From Phragmites australis (lineage: Eukaryota > Streptophyta > Magnoliopsida > Poales > Poaceae), in contig NC_084921.1 in NCBI RefSeq assembly GCF_958298935.1, positions 35,731,501 to 35,795,500 of the forward strand: 64,000 nucleotides of DNA, read 5' to 3'. This document shows positions 1 to 12,659 of the stretch, piece by piece. Below the pieces are notes generated by a model that worked only from the letters and a program-made list of their open reading frames with translations, did not search any database and was not told the DNA's origin. Position 1 is the first letter of the stretch; the number at the start of each line of letters is the position of its first letter. Made by a program: the position numbers and the translations under genes.

Positions 1-113
1 AAAAGCTAATATTATTTGTTGAACTAATTAAGATATTTTTAGATTAATTAATTTGTACCCTAACATGTCGCTAGTTCGGTGCTTGCGGAGACGCATCCGC
101 TACTTGCTGTATG

Positions 114-1299
114 CATGGTTCACGTAACCGACCTCCGGCGGTAACCGAAAAACCGCGGTAACCGTGATTACCGGTCAAAAATTCAAAAAAATTCGGAGAA
201 AATTCATTCGGCAAATTTTAAATTTTTGCGAAAAAATCATGTTTTTGCCCTCTCGGTAACCGAGCGGTTTGGGTCGGTTACCGAGCGGTTTGGGTCGGTT
301 ACCGAGCGATTTTCTCGCATTTTTGATTCGGTCGGTTACCGAGCGGTTTGGCTCGGTAACCGCTCGGTTTTCTCGATTTATCGAGCGGTTTTATCAAATT
401 TCAGCGCAGTTCAACAAAAAACCTAAAAAAGGTTCAATCTTGTAAAATCAATAACTAATTCATCCGAGCTTCAAATCAAGTGAAACAAATTTTGTTGGCT
501 TCCTTGTAACATGATCTACATGATAAAAGTATTTATACTCATAAAAAAGTTCAAAATTTTCTGTGAGAAATTTTATTTGTTAAACCAAGGTAAATGCATA
601 GTTTACTCTTTGCTAATCCAAAAATCATGAAACTAATTTTGTTAGTCTTCTTACATGATCCTATATCTTTTAAAAATATATGAACTCATGAATTAGTTAT
701 TGTAACATGCATGATTGTGTAAATGTGTTGCGACTAGATTAATTCATAACTGACCCATCACACCTTAAAAATTAGTGAAACCACTTTCATTAGCTTATTT
801 ATATTATGATTTACGTAGAAAAAATAATAGTAGACATGAAAAAATTAATTACAGTGATGTTTCTTAACATATTCACTTTATACTTGTGAACTTTGTAAAA
901 ATCATAGAGAATTTAATAAAACTCTAAATAAAGTGAAATCAATTTTAAAGGTTCTCTTAAAATACGTTTTATACAAGAAAAATATGTGTTTGCATGTTAC
1001 ACTTTTCGTTAACGTGAGTTAATAATTGAGCCGCACGCTTCAATTTTTTTCATTTTTTTCAAATTTTCTCCCTATAGAATATGATGCAAACGACATTATT
1101 TTTGAAATTTGTTTTCACAGAAGTTCTTAGAATTGTGTCTAGTTTTTTTTAAGATTTTTTGAATTTTTTTTAAATTTTTTTATTTTTTCGAATTTTTTGA
1201 ATTCAAATTTCGGTTACCGAGCGGTTTTTGAAATCAGACCGGACTGGAAAGGTCGGTAACCGCGATTTTTGAGCGGTTACCGACGGTTTTTTAACCCTG
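114..1299. mobile_element. Non-autonomous hAT-type DNA transposon (1.19 kb)
   Basis: A perfect 8-bp target site duplication, GCTGTATG, flanks the element (106-113 and 1300-1307). The left end reads CATGGTTCACGTAACCG; the right end, reverse-complemented, reads CAGGGTTAAAAAACCGTC, so the terminal inverted repeats are related but diverged. Both subterminal regions are packed with the GGTAACCG/CGGTTACC motif in both orientations (about 125-170, 245-390 and 1210-1290), as expected of transposase-binding arrays. The interior is AT-rich with no meaningful ORF. An 8-bp duplication with CAGGG-like ends fits the hAT superfamily; the exact family is not identified. Confidence 0.85.
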
Positions 1300-1573
1300 G
1301 CTGTATGTCGCCGGCGCTTTGCTGCAGGTTGCGGAGAGCCCCGAGAAAAACTCAAGTACGTCCCTCATTCAAAACACGCATTTTCAGCTCAAAACAAATA
1401 CGCATATATGTACGTCCGTGCTGCGTTTCCAGATCCACAAGTCAGGAGGGTAGGCTGCCGTACCTACGACCTTGTGCGCAAAAAATAATGCATTTTACGT
1501 GCACTCCAACAGGTAGCTACGACCAAGTACGTTCTAGCACCATTACCCTGTAATTATTTGAGCGAGCACTTTA

Positions 1574-2153
1574 AGTATGTTTAGTTGAGAGGTAAAGTGG
1601 GATAGAATAGTATCATTTCTGTTTTTAGATAGAATAATTTTTTTTATTTGGTTGAATGGATGAGATGAATATTTTTTTTAGTTGAAGGAATGAGGATGGA
1701 CAAAGATGAGAATTATAAACTAATTATATATTTTAATTTTAAATAATAATTATTAGTAATATATTAATCAACATGCACCAACGCGTATTAATATTACTCT
1801 TGCTATAGTCATTACTAATTAACAATAAAATATGCTAATTAACTCTAATCATACTCTAATTAGCTTATTAATTGTCACTAATAAATACATTAACCCTTAC
1901 AGATTCTAATCCTATAGTAATATATACTAATAAGTAATACAAATATACTAATATCACTAATCATTTTACTAATGAACATGATTAGTAAATGTGAATGATT
2001 TCGTTCTACCGATTTTAAGTGATAGCTTCATCTAATATATTGAGAGAATATTTTTTAAGAGGAATGATCTCATTCCTACTGCCCCTTAAACAAACCCCAA
2101 AAAAACAGGATCGACTACTCCCATCCCACCTCATCTCTGAACCAAACACACCC
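1574..2153. mobile_element. Tourist-like (PIF/Harbinger) MITE
   Basis: The left end (AGTATGTTTAGTTGAGAGG) and the reverse complement of the right end (GGGTGTGTTTGGTTCAGAG) form imperfect inverted repeats that continue into matching GTGGGAT blocks. TTA/TTAA lies at both borders (1571-1574 and 2154-2157), giving a 3-bp TTA or TAA duplication. The roughly 580-bp interior is AT-rich and non-coding. The GTGTGTTTGGTT terminus is common in grass Tourist elements. The exact ends may be off by 1-3 bp. Confidence 0.7.
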
Positions 2154-2157
2154 TTAA

Positions 2158-2740
2158 TCCTGCTCATTAGGACTGATAAGCATAATAGTAAAATAAAATG
2201 GTTCCTATTTATCATGTGACTAAAAATCAAGCATTTTTACGGTGATTATCAATTCTTGATCGGATGAGGCATCTATCTTTTCCCTCTAACTCGAACAATA
2301 CTTGCTCGCTGTATTGCCCACCTCCGATCATCTCCGATGATTCTTCCGTCCTTGAATCCTCACCTACCCCTTGCCATCCCTCGTCACCGACACTGACCCA
2401 CTATGTGTCCTTGGCTACCTATAACCGATAGCATCCTCATCACATCATCATTCCGTCCTATACCTCTCCTCCGTTAAACCAGTCAGAGAAATACCTGAAA
2501 CATACCGACAACCCAAAACTTCCCTCCCCTCTCGGAATCCTAAATCTCACCAACCATAGTTTAGGCAACTGTCAACGTCGTGTCATCACCGCTCCTAAAT
2601 TTAAGACACCTCAAATTTAAGAAGCGTGTAATAAAAAAAAAACTCAGCAGCAGTAGGATCGTCTGTCCAGTCCAATCGAGAGCCTCGGCCACTGAGAAGT
2701 GGGCCCATGACTAACGCGGGTCCACAGGACAGCTCCTGAG
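2158..2740. other. Intergenic, upstream region of GDSL copy 1
   Basis: About 580 bp of mixed-composition sequence between the Tourist MITE and the core promoter of the GDSL gene. A C/T-rich stretch (about 2270-2520) is visible. I see no coding sequence, RNA gene or clear repeat here. Confidence 0.5.
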
Positions 2741-2749
2741 ACTGGCACC

Positions 2750-2790
2750 CACGTGTCCACTCGACTGGTGGCACCGACGACGTTTATAAA
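2750..2790 (+). promoter_or_regulatory. Core promoter of GDSL copy 1: G-box and TATA box
   Basis: A CACGTG G-box (2750-2755, in context CCACGTGTCC, which also fits an ABRE core) lies about 30 bp upstream of a TATAAA box (2785-2790) in the context TTTATAAAAGC. The TATA box is 92 bp before the ATG at 2882, leaving a normal 5' UTR of roughly 60 nt. G-boxes bind bZIP or bHLH factors in plants; light or abscisic-acid responsiveness is inference only. Confidence 0.6.
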
Positions 2791-2881
2791 AGCAGGGTGT
2801 TCCTTTCCAAAATCAGACTCGTTCGGTTTCTTCTTCGCAGGTCGCCTCGAGCGGAGCGAAGACGACCCGCGGAGAGAGGCC

Positions 2882-5800
2882 ATGGCTTCCTCTGCCTCCG
2901 GGCGAGGAGGACGACGACTTCTCTTGCCGGCGGTGGCGGTGGTACTAGTACTAGTTGGGGCGGATTCAGCGGCGCCGTGCTACCCGCGCGTGTTCAGCTT
3001 CGGGGACTCGCTGGCGGACACGGGCAACTACGGCTTCTTCTTCGGCAACGACTCCGGCGAGCCTGCGCTCCGGCCACCCTACGGCGAGACCTTCTTCAAC
3101 CGGGCCACTGGACGCTTCTCCAACGGCCGCCTCGTCCTCGACTTCATCGGTAACGCTACAACCAGCACCTCCCTCGATCGATCGATCCTCCAAATAATTA
3201 GCCAGCGTGGTAGTACTAATTTGAGATTCGAGATTTCGAATTGTTGCAGCGGATACGATGGGGCTGCCGTTCGTTCGTCCGTACTGGGGCGGGAGAAGCG
3301 CGGAGGACTTCGCATGCGGGGCCAACTTCGCGGTGGGCGGCGCCACCGCGCTCAGCCCAGACTACTTCAGGGCCAGGGGTTTCGACATAGGCGACGGCCG
3401 AGTGCACCTTGACATGGAGATGAAGTGGTTCCGTGACCTTCTCAACCTGTCCTGCCCCGGCGATCTCTCCGGTACGTATGTTACTTTGCCCCTTTGACCC
3501 GACCTTTTCAATTCTACTGCTATTGGGGAGAAGAAATCCTAGTGGTAGGTGGGGAAGTACTAGCAGGTGAACAAAAAATAAGTTTAATTTCTAGAAAGTG
3601 CGGTGCACGGGTGTATACAGAGGGATAATTGCTCAGTTGTCACTCTAAGAAAGTAACAATTGCTGCTGAGGATTACATTCGAGCCGTCCTGAGTCTATAC
3701 ACGTGGGATATGTGGTAAATAAATAATTATCACTTTCTTAAAGTGGCAAAAAAGTGAATGTCCCGTATGCATATGGTAGGGGAAAGCTGTGTGATGCACA
3801 AAGAAGCAGAGAAGGGAGAGCTAAACCCTATGTAAGATCATCTGCGGCTACTTGGTTTATGAAAGAAAACGAAAACTATGCTTACAGAGGGAAGAATGCA
3901 CCAGTGAATGGTGATATAAAATAATCCATAATCGATGGTAGTAGTTACAAGTAGAAGATTGTTGGTATCAGTTCAATGCAATTAGCTGGCCAGCCAATGT
4001 CAGTCGTTGTCGAACACCTCAACTGGAACTGCAGCCAAACCATAGAAGTTCAGCAGAAGACGTGAGAGAACATCCTGCTTCTCTACTTCTTTTCTTGGCA
4101 CCACAAATCGGACGAGGATCCCATGACGTCGCGCGCCGTCGCTGATCAGTGACGAAGTCACCGTTACGTCAACGTCAGGGGATCCGGATCCCCACAAATC
4201 ACCACCACATTACTGCTTTTCCTGAAGGAGACAACATTATGGTTAGAAATCGGATATTTTGTGAAATAAAATGTTTAATCTCTGAAGAAATGTTCTGCAA
4301 AAGACCAGAAATCAATTAGTAGATTTTAAGAACTAGTAAAGTTCATAGATCATTACTCATTTGTAATAGAGTCACAACCATCAATTACAAAATGACTGAG
4401 AAAGACAGGAACTCCATTCAACCAAGTGCTTCTAATTTCCTCGATATGGCCTACTGTGCACAAGAAATCAATTGCTCTGCTATGGGAAAAGACTAGTACG
4501 ATAAATCTGACAGTTAGGGATCGGAAATCAATAGTAAAGTTACTTGCTGTGAGCATGTCAACGCTCAACTACTATGAAATGCAGTAATTATGTCACTTCC
4601 TAAACACCTTCTTTACAATGAAATCTCTACATGCTAATTCAGAACCCTGTTTATTGCACAGGTTGCTCGGACATGATAAACCAATCCCTCTTCTTGGTTG
4701 GAGAAATTGGGGGCAATGACTACAACCTGCCTCTTCTCTCCAGAGTGCCTGTTGAGAAGATCCGCACCTTCACTCCAAGCGTTGTTGCCAAAATTTCTTC
4801 TACAGTCACTGTGAGCATCTTCTTTGAAGTAGCTGTAGTTGATAGTGTATATATATAGAACGTAAATGAATGGAGTTTGCAGGAATTGATTGGGCTAGGA
4901 GCCAAGACTCTGGTGGTTCCTGGGAACCTCCCGATTGGGTGTGTCCCGAAATATCTATTGATATTCAAGAGCGATAAGAAAGAAGATTATGAGCCAGAGA
5001 CAGGTTGCCTCAGGTGGATGAACGAGTTCTCACAGTTCCACAACAAGCTTCTCATGGAAGAGCTGGAGAAGCTGCGCAAGCTTCATCCTGGTGTGACGAT
5101 CATCTATGCTGATTACTATGGAGCTGCTATGGAAATTTTCCTTTCCCCTGAACGATTTGGTGAGTTCAGATATTTGCCTTTTACTTCCTACTATGAAATT
5201 TAGTTTGTATCATACTAGGAAACTATTTTTAAGCAATGCACAGTATCTCTTATGCGCAGTTCCTTGCGGCATCTTAAGAATGCAATTCATTTTCTATGTT
5301 CGGAAAAGAAAAAAGGATTTTCTCTTTGTATTTCAAGTTAGACAGCTTATTCTCATCACGTCATGGAAAAAGATTACAAATATATTCCCTCCAAAACTTT
5401 CTACACTGATAACAGTGCACGAAAGAGCAGTTTTTTTTCGTTTTGTGATCGGAACTCTGTGGAAAGTTGACGATTTTCGTAGTACAAACGGAATTAATAG
5501 AAGAAAGGAGTTGGATATTAATATCTCCAGAGAAGAAAGACTTACAAAATCTAGCCTTGGGGAAAATACAAATTGAAACACCAGTACTAAGTGTTATCAA
5601 ATTACATATCATAAGCTTTTAGATTGCCATTATGTACTGTACTACTCGAATTTGTAACACAAGGTGATTTCAGTTAACATCATTTAGTATTCTCTTCTAC
5701 TTTTATTGGATATCCCTATTGTTATCATAGTGTAAATACATTATGTGCAGTACAAATTAACACTACATAGCTTAAATTGAGCTTCGGATTTGACAGGCTA

Positions 5801-6228
5801 ATTGGTTGCACTAGATAAACTGTCCAGAAACCTCAGAAACTCCTAGACAAAATGCACGTATTATCATTGAAAAGCGCATAGTATCATTAAGAAAACAACT
5901 TCTTTCTTGCTGATGCCCTGGTTAACATTTACATGACTGCGGTTCAGGGATCGAGGATCCCTTGTCAGCTTGCTGCGGTGGAGAAGGACCCTACGGTGTG
6001 TCGCTAACTGCAACTTGTGGATATGGGGACTACAAGGTGTGTGATAACCCAGACAAGTATGGATCATGGGATGGCTTCCATCCATCAGAAGCTGCATACC
6101 GGGCCATTGCAATGGGCCTGCTACGAGGTTCATACACACAGCCGTCAATTGCTTCCACCACCAGCTCATGCCCACGGCTCACTGAGCTCAGCTCTTCTGT
6201 TGAATACAAGGTCCTCTATGATTTATAG
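2882..6228 (+). CDS. GDSL esterase/lipase, copy 1 (five exons, 398 aa)
   Basis: Exons read by splice consensus and frame: 2882-3149, 3250-3471, 4662-4810, 4883-5159, 5948-6228, with all introns GT/AG. The product is a 398-residue SGNH/GDSL serine hydrolase, a family that cleaves ester bonds in lipids, cutin precursors or acylated metabolites, usually after secretion. It starts with a hydrophobic signal peptide (about residues 12-30). Block I is FSFGDSLADTGN with nucleophile Ser43; block II is GANFAVGGATA; block III is GEIGGNDYN with Asn182; block V is WDGFHPSEAAY with Asp347 and His350. All catalytic residues are present and no stop or frameshift interrupts it, so it looks functional. It differs from copies 2 and 4 in having an extra intron (5160-5947) and a longer C-terminal tail after block V. 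The architecture resembles the acetylajmalan-esterase-like/At5g45910 clade; the substrate cannot be deduced. Confidence 0.93.
3472..4661 (+). other. Intron 2 of GDSL copy 1
   Basis: A 1,190-bp intron between the donor GGTACGTATG and the acceptor TTGCACAGG. Short antisense ORFs inside it have no recognisable domains. A few loosely palindromic stretches (about 3630-3740) could be MITE debris, but I could not find convincing inverted repeats or a target duplication. Confidence 0.7.
5160..5947 (+). other. Intron 4 of GDSL copy 1, absent from copies 2 and 4
   Basis: A 788-bp AT-rich intron interrupts the coding sequence just after the PERFG residues, between blocks III and V. The equivalent position is uninterrupted in copies 2 and 4, while the GDSL relic at 52138-52615 has a roughly 105-bp intron there. 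ORFs inside the intron are fortuitous. Confidence 0.85.
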
Positions 6229-6954
6229 TTCTGTAACTACATTTAGTTTTTATTGTCATAGAAATACTTGTGATTAAAGTTTTTCTTTTGGGCGCGGACA
6301 TATGGTTAAAGATGTAATGGTTGTGACATTTTTTGCCTGATTACAGAACCGCGGTACTGTACTACACTTCACGGCTGTTGCCCAAGTGATTGGTTGGCTT
6401 TTGTTTTACCTTCTCTTTTTCTAGTCACAGGTTTTACTCGTTGTTCTTTTACTGCTTCTCTATCAATTTCACTGTTTTCTTTAACATTCCTTTAGTTGTA
6501 TACAGTCAGATTCTAACTTGTGAGCGTCCTCTCTTATGTATAGTGCTAGAGCTAGTTGGTCTGAGGAGAGGACAACAATTCTTTGCTCATCTTGGCTGGT
6601 GTAGCGGAGATGTTGCCTGCTTCACCTTTTTTTTTTCTCCTTGTAAATGTAACCATTCATTTCTTCAGATGCGCATTGCATATCCAAGCTTTTGCTCCGT
6701 CAAGAAATGGTGAAGTTTGTAGCCTTTTCAGAGCTTTTTCTTTGCACTTTGCCGCACAATCAGCGTTTCCTAAACCTTTCTTTTTGGTGCGGTGCTAATA
6801 TAATACTGCAGGAATATGTAGTCTTTTTGCCATTGCTTAGATTTTTAGATTGCTGTATATACACCCACAAAATAAAAGAAAAAAGATAGCCATTGATAGC
6901 CTTGCACGGCGTTTTCTCGTGGATGGCCTGGCCAAGATCACGTCAAATCTTAGC
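6229..6954. other. 3' UTR and downstream flank of GDSL copy 1
   Basis: AT-rich sequence with T-rich tracts (for example around 6625). A possible polyadenylation-type AATAAA string occurs near 6871. I see no further gene, repeat or RNA in this stretch. Confidence 0.5.
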
Positions 6955-7479
6955 TAGGGATGGCAACGGAGCGGGTCGGGGCCGGGTGGAGCACCTGCGG
7001 ACCCGCACCCGAAACCCAAGAATTAAACCCGCCTCGGCCCCGAATTGATTTTCTGATGCAAATCCCCATCCGGCCTCGAATCCGACGGGTCCCCGGAACC
7101 CGACGGGTCCCTCGAAACCCGAAGACTAATAGAACATCAGGCGTTGCTTGCCGGCGGATTGGGGCTCGTCGCTCGCCGCCGTCACCGGGGATGGGGTTTG
7201 CCTTGCGTCGAAGATGGGGTCTGGCCGTCTGGGGGAGGCAAGCAAGCAAGAAGCTTGTTTTATATAACTAGGATTTATTACATGGGTTATTGGGCTTTAT
7301 GGGCTGAAATTCGGGACCCACGGGCACCCACGGGGGATATTTAAAACCCGTCCCACCCCCGCCCCGTTTAGGGTCCTCGAACCCGAAGACTCGTGAGGGA
7401 AGAAACAGACTCACCCCCGCCCTTGCCGGGTCTAAAATCCGCAGTGATCCGACCCGAACCCGCCCGACTGCCATCCCTA
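6955..7479. mobile_element. Non-autonomous hAT element (TAGGGATGGCA family, 525 bp)
   Basis: The ends are TAGGGATGGCAACGGAGCGG and, reverse-complemented from the right, TAGGGATGGCAGTCGGGCGG, giving an 11-bp perfect terminal inverted repeat followed by related GC-rich sequence. The flanking 8-mers ATCTTAGC (6947-6954) and ATCCTAGC (7480-7487) are a target site duplication with one mismatch. The interior repeats CCGACGGGTCC-type motifs and has no transposase. This is a nDart/Tag-like MITE family common in grasses. Confidence 0.88.
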
Positions 7480-7487
7480 ATCCTAGC

Positions 7488-8150
7488 CCACTTCCTGAAG
7501 TTTAAATGAAAGGGAGCGCAACTTGTGGTCGCACTTTGGAACCCGTCCATTAGTCTCCACTTTTTGTGCGGCCATGTACATGATTGCCGGCCCTTATTTA
7601 CTCTTTCCCTAACAACGGCACAAGGGACTCTACGACGACTGAAGTTGCGTGATCTTCTAAAAATGGGTAACATGAAAAAAGAAATAGCATAAAGAGGGAA
7701 GACGTTTTCTGGGATTTTATTAAGAGGATGTCGCGCTTTAAACCTAGACTATCTCAGTGAAACTGTATTCGATTGACCGTTAACACTGTGAGAAGTTTAG
7801 CCTCGAACTTGGATGGCTCATTGAAAAATGGGATAACATGTGAGAGTTTACGTGGGGTTCAACATGATTTTAATATTATAAATGCTTAACTTACAATTTC
7901 TAATTAGACTAGAAGGAGCTTTGCCGCGCCTGGTGCTATTCGTCTGCTAACCCCCAATTGTTAACGCTCGCATCGTCAGTCTCAGTTTGATAATAATTGC
8001 ACGTCCATGCTAATCCACATTAGAATTACACGTGACATTGTAATACCGGATCATATATTACAAGTAGGAAACCTAATAGATAGACGCTCGTGTACCGTTT
8101 AACACATTCCAACATTTGTCGTGATATCCTAGATTGTTAATCATTCAAAT
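7488..8150. other. Intergenic, nothing recognised
   Basis: About 660 bp of moderately AT-rich sequence. No ORF with recognisable content, no inverted-repeat element and no RNA gene was seen. Confidence 0.4.
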
Positions 8151-8334
8151 ATTTATTTGGAATTGGTGCACTGTGGCGGGATCCGTACCCTCTGACTTTG
8201 CTCAGAGATGCTACAGTAATTCATGTGGAAGGTACAGTACCAATTTATTTGGAATTGGTGCACTGTGGCGGGATCCGTACCCTCTGACTTTGCTCAGAGA
8301 TGCTACAGTAATTCATGTGGAAGGTACACTACCG
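8151..8334 (+). repeat. 92-bp direct tandem duplication
   Basis: Two adjacent copies (8151-8242 and 8243-8334) of a 92-bp unit starting ATTTATTTGGAATTGG are identical apart from the last few bases. A related phrase (CTCTGACTTTGCT) recurs at about 8397. This looks like a recent local slippage or unequal-crossover duplication; no function is evident. Confidence 0.85.
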
Positions 8335-9357
8335 CGCTCATCCATCTGCTCACCATCTAACAGCCGAGAGCCGACCAAAGTCACATTACTATAGCATCTC
8401 TGACTTTGCTTGCTTGAGCAAAATCAGATGATACGGATCCCCGTGGCGGGCTGGCGGCATGAGGCATGAGGCATGAGCCCAATTGTAAAGGAAAAATGAC
8501 ATATTTATTGAGCTTGCCGTATTTTCCTGTGTGAAGTAAAAAAATAATTTAGTTACTTCATCAACAGATTCAGGTAATAGGCAATTGTAGACATCTCAAG
8601 CATCAAACGAGTCATGTGATAATTGTTCCAACCAATGAATATGTTTATATAAAATACAACCAAAGGTGATTCATTACCCACCCTGTTCCCCAAATAGTTT
8701 CCATTTCATTATATCAGATATTGACAACCTGAAACACACTTGCAGTTTGAAACATTACTAAAAAATGCTGAAGTCCTCATCTGGAAAGCTACATGATATT
8801 TGATTACAGTTATGCTCTGTAGCTCTTTTGGTAGCTTCACTTGCCGCATGGGGCATCAATCGTTTACTAATACTACTGGAATGAACGATCTCTGTTGGAC
8901 GAAAAACCCTGAACCAACCATATTCCACTATATGCACCACGACCACAAATTTCTAGCACAGCAGCCCACAAATCACACAATGTTTTAAGCAAGCTTCATC
9001 TAGGTTACTTAACAGAACACTATGAAGGCCATACCTGGAGTGAAATAGCAGAACACACGAATCGTATCAGACACACAGAGATAAGGAGGTCATGAACATT
9101 TGAGAGAGCAATCAGATCAGGAAGGCATACCCGAGAAGAACATCCAAGTTATTCACCAAGACCTTGAGGAAAGATCCGAATCCGATATTGTTGAATAAAT
9201 GAAGCACAATTTGAAGGTATCTAGCAAAAGGAGAAGAAAGAAAAATCACCTTGGAAAAGGAAGAACTTTTCGTCAAAGTTTCGAAAGCGCAACTCCCAGA
9301 AAGCTCAAATCTTCACGCAAAGGAAACCTAGAACCACGCAAAGCTTCCATTTTTAGC
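8335..9357. other. Intergenic, nothing recognised
   Basis: About 1 kb with only short ORFs on both strands and no recognisable domain. A short triplicated GAGGCAT phrase sits near 8460. The A/G-rich part from about 9200 may belong to the antisense GDSL relic that follows, but I cannot support further exons. Confidence 0.4.
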
Positions 9358-9430
9358 TCAAATCTGGACCCAGACGCGGCGCATTCCTTTGAACCAGTCG
9401 ATCTGATTGCCCAGGTCGATCTCAAACCTA
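9358..9430 (-). pseudogene. Antisense relic of a GDSL esterase exon
   Basis: On the minus strand the reading frame contains EIDLGNQIDWFKGM, matching the end of exon 2 of GDSL copies 2 and 4 (LGEQIDWFKGM). At the nucleotide level about 30 bases from GGCAATCAGATCG through AAAGGAATG differ from copy 2 by roughly three substitutions. The frame hits a stop shortly after, and no other GDSL block is visible nearby. I infer a small, inverted, decayed fragment of a fifth family member. The match is short, so chance similarity is unlikely but not excluded. Confidence 0.55.
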
Positions 9431-10600
9431 GAAACACGAGCCCGAAGTCCGTGAAGCGAGGCTTGCCCTTGACCTCGGCGGTGCTCACCGCTCGACCACG
9501 TCCCGTGGCATGGTGGCGTAGCAGTTAACGACGATGAGGCGTCAGTGGGACCAGCTCTTAGGGCGGAGCCAGGACTGGCAGGAGCCCACGGCGCCCCCTC
9601 CCCCCCCCCCCCCACCTGGTCGGACGCGAAGGGGAGGAAGAAGGCATGTTCCCAGACCTCGTCGGGGAGCACATGCCACGGCGGCACGACGGCCACCGGG
9701 ATTGGCCGACAGTCGATTCCTCAGTTACTTCCCCGAGACGATAAGGAAAGGGGAGGTGTAATCTCGATTTCCGCATGAGAAGATACGGATAGGCTATAGG
9801 ACCACACGATAACGATCCGATAGCGCACGAATTATTGCCGATGTGGATCCTCTCCCTGCGCGCTGTGCTACCGCATTTTAGTAGAAGTTAGATTGATGCC
9901 TTTCAGCTATAAATCTTTTAATAGTAAGATAAAAAAACCTCTAACTAGATTGTGAAACGTTATAACTGGACAGGTTTCAACTCAATATTTGAAAACTTTT
10001 AAATGAAAAACTCTAAAAAATTGGAGATCGGAAATTGGGATCTTGCTCTCAGTTGGATTTATTTTCAAATAGCATATTTATAGTTTCCAACTTTGCAGAT
10101 CAAAAGAATAATAAAGTGGACTCACGTGAGCCAGGCTATCCGCTTTTCTCTTTCAATGAGCAAATCAATTATAGGTGTGTTTGGTTAGGTGCATAAGCCT
10201 CCAACTATTAAGCACAATATGAGAACCCGGTGTTTGTTACCTGCATAGGGTTCTAGCCAAGTCAGTCCAATGCAAAAGAGGTCCACTAGCTAGGCTAGAG
10301 GGAAACCCAAAAATTTATGGTGCTAGTTAAGCCACTCTAAGTGGGTGCACCCCCGAACGCAAAAGGGAATCGTGTCACCTCCCCCAGGAGGATGTTGTAG
10401 GCGTCAAGGAGGCCAAGAAGGCGATGGTGAGCTTCGATGCTGTGGCGACGGTTCCCTTGTTCTTTACCACCACCGCTTCATCATCTTCCTCTTTGCGCTC
10501 GAGCAAGACCCAAGCAGGTGTCAGGATCCGAACCTCTGGTTCCTCTATACCTCCTATATCAGTCTCTGGATCAATTAGCTGATACATATATAATTCAATA
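9431..10600. other. Intergenic with degenerate sequence
   Basis: Contains a C(n) tract near 9600-9613 and a roughly 170-bp segment (10172-10343) that begins GTGTTTGGTTAGGTGCATAAG and resembles, loosely and inverted, the 26207-26345 segment. No terminal repeats or target duplication could be matched. The apparent ORFs lack recognisable domains. Confidence 0.35.
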
Positions 10601-12656
10601 GAACAATATTAAAAACATACTTTGAATAAAATAATTACCTAAAAGGAGTGAAAGATGGTCTTATAAACAATGATCCACGACAGACTTGTCAGGCAGAAGA
10701 ACCTACAGCGAAGCGGAGCAAAACAAGCGGAACAAACGGTGCAACCCAATACCACAAGCAACTCGAGTGCGAACACGACTTTAGACTTCTTCTCTTCAAT
10801 TTCATCTAGATTGATGTTGATATCCATCTCAACAATCTGAAAGCAACAAGACTGAGTACGAAAGGTACTCAACAAGTCATATACTACTTCAAGGTGTTGA
10901 TAGGTGCATAATGGATAGATGATTCAAAGATAGGGATTTATGGTATAATTTTAAGCATAGAGTAGTTTTATACAGGTATTCAATTGGGTTGTCTACTATT
11001 AAGCTTTAAAACATTTTGAATAAGAAAACCAAGTAACAAGTATTTTTTAGGGTTTTTTATCCTAGAAGGGGCTACACCTCACTCCGTGGTCCCTATCATC
11101 ACATCTGGTATACCTCCAGTACAATATAGATCCTGGTGGATTTAGCTAGCAACCTCATCTCACGGACATCTAGTGCACACACTCACTCATCAAAACATAC
11201 GCATCTGGAGTCTAGTCAAAAAGGTTCTACCTTCGCATATCCATGACACGGACACATCTATTCAAATAGTTTTACACTCTGCAGAGGTTGTACACTGTAC
11301 CCATACGATATGCTCAGCCTCTAACTGTTGCAAGCGGAGGAGCGAATCATACTGAGATATTTCAATCACCTTTCCTGCTGGACTTTTTCTACAAGATACC
11401 TCAAGTACTAGAGGCCTTGTACTAAATATTAGGTTCCATTTTTTAGCACTTGCTGGTCTCTGCACATTCAAACAGAGGGACAAATAGTTACTTAACTTCT
11501 TGTTGCTCTCAGCCTCCTAGTATGATGCTCAACCCAGTCTGGTGATAGAAAAGTCAAGTCATGCCTATACAGGATGCATGGTTGCACTGAGGTGGCTTAA
11601 GCATGGCGATGAAATGATTTGGTCCTTAAGTGGCCAGGGCAGACATCTTCTGGCAATGAATACCACAAAGGTAACTCAAGCCCCCAAAAGCATCCTCGTC
11701 CAGAGTACTACTCTACCTACCCCTGCCAAAATAATTTTCACCTATTTTTACACATCCACCCGTCATATGCCACATGACATCCAGGATCTCACCACAATCA
11801 CAAAATTCACAACCATCAAGGATTCATGGTATATGAGTTAATATTAATAATGATCATGTGATGTATCCAAAGAGACGTATTTTGAATTTGACATCTTCGG
11901 GGAGACATATTCAATCCTAAGCATGCTAGATATCAAAGCGTCCGACGTATTATAGATAATGACAGGTAAATCCTAGGGTGATATGTATTCTGGATAATAA
12001 CATTTAAGGCATGACAATTATTTGATATGATTAACTACTATAAGCAGTTGTAAGCATAATATATAGTACATGTGATAATAAGTCCAATTTTAAGTTGATC
12101 GTGTAGATTATTTGAAAGCATAAGTTCAATATGATCAAGGAGATAGGACTTGCCTTCACGAAGGTCAATTCATGATTATCCTTGTTGTTCGGGTCTTTCA
12201 AGTCCTTCACCATTGGACCTCGCCTTTAGTTCCTTCCTCACGTCCTGGCTTATCTTCTTGACTTCAAGCCTACACATATTAAAGACGAAAAGCACACAAC
12301 GACTAAACAAATGAACACCAGAATAAGACCAAAGGAAACACCAGCGAAGAAGAACGACTGGGAAAATGACAAAAACTAACCTAGCAAGAAGATGATCAGC
12401 AACTCTTAGCTAAGCGGAGCTATCATACAATGTCCAGTGAGGTTATCTAGCAAGGCTAGGTCAAGTTGTTAATCTAGTTATTTATTAACCTAAGATAAAA
12501 CCTAATCAAGTCATCAACAACTAGGTTAGCGTCTATTAGCTTAACTGCCGGAAGGTGATAGTTAGAGTTTCGACGTGTAGGTGAGTGCACGGGTACCGAT
12601 ATAAACATATGTGTGATACTTACGTCTATATATATGTGATCATATATACATATACA

Positions 12657-12659
12657 TAC

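Noticed and set aside
226..426. 66-codon ORF with repeated SVTERFG
   Set aside because: It is a translation of the GGTTACCGAGCG subterminal repeats of the first hAT element.
5376..5580. Possible Stowaway MITE in intron 4 of GDSL copy 1
   Set aside because: A TTCCCTCC phrase suggested one, but no matching inverted end or TA duplication was found.
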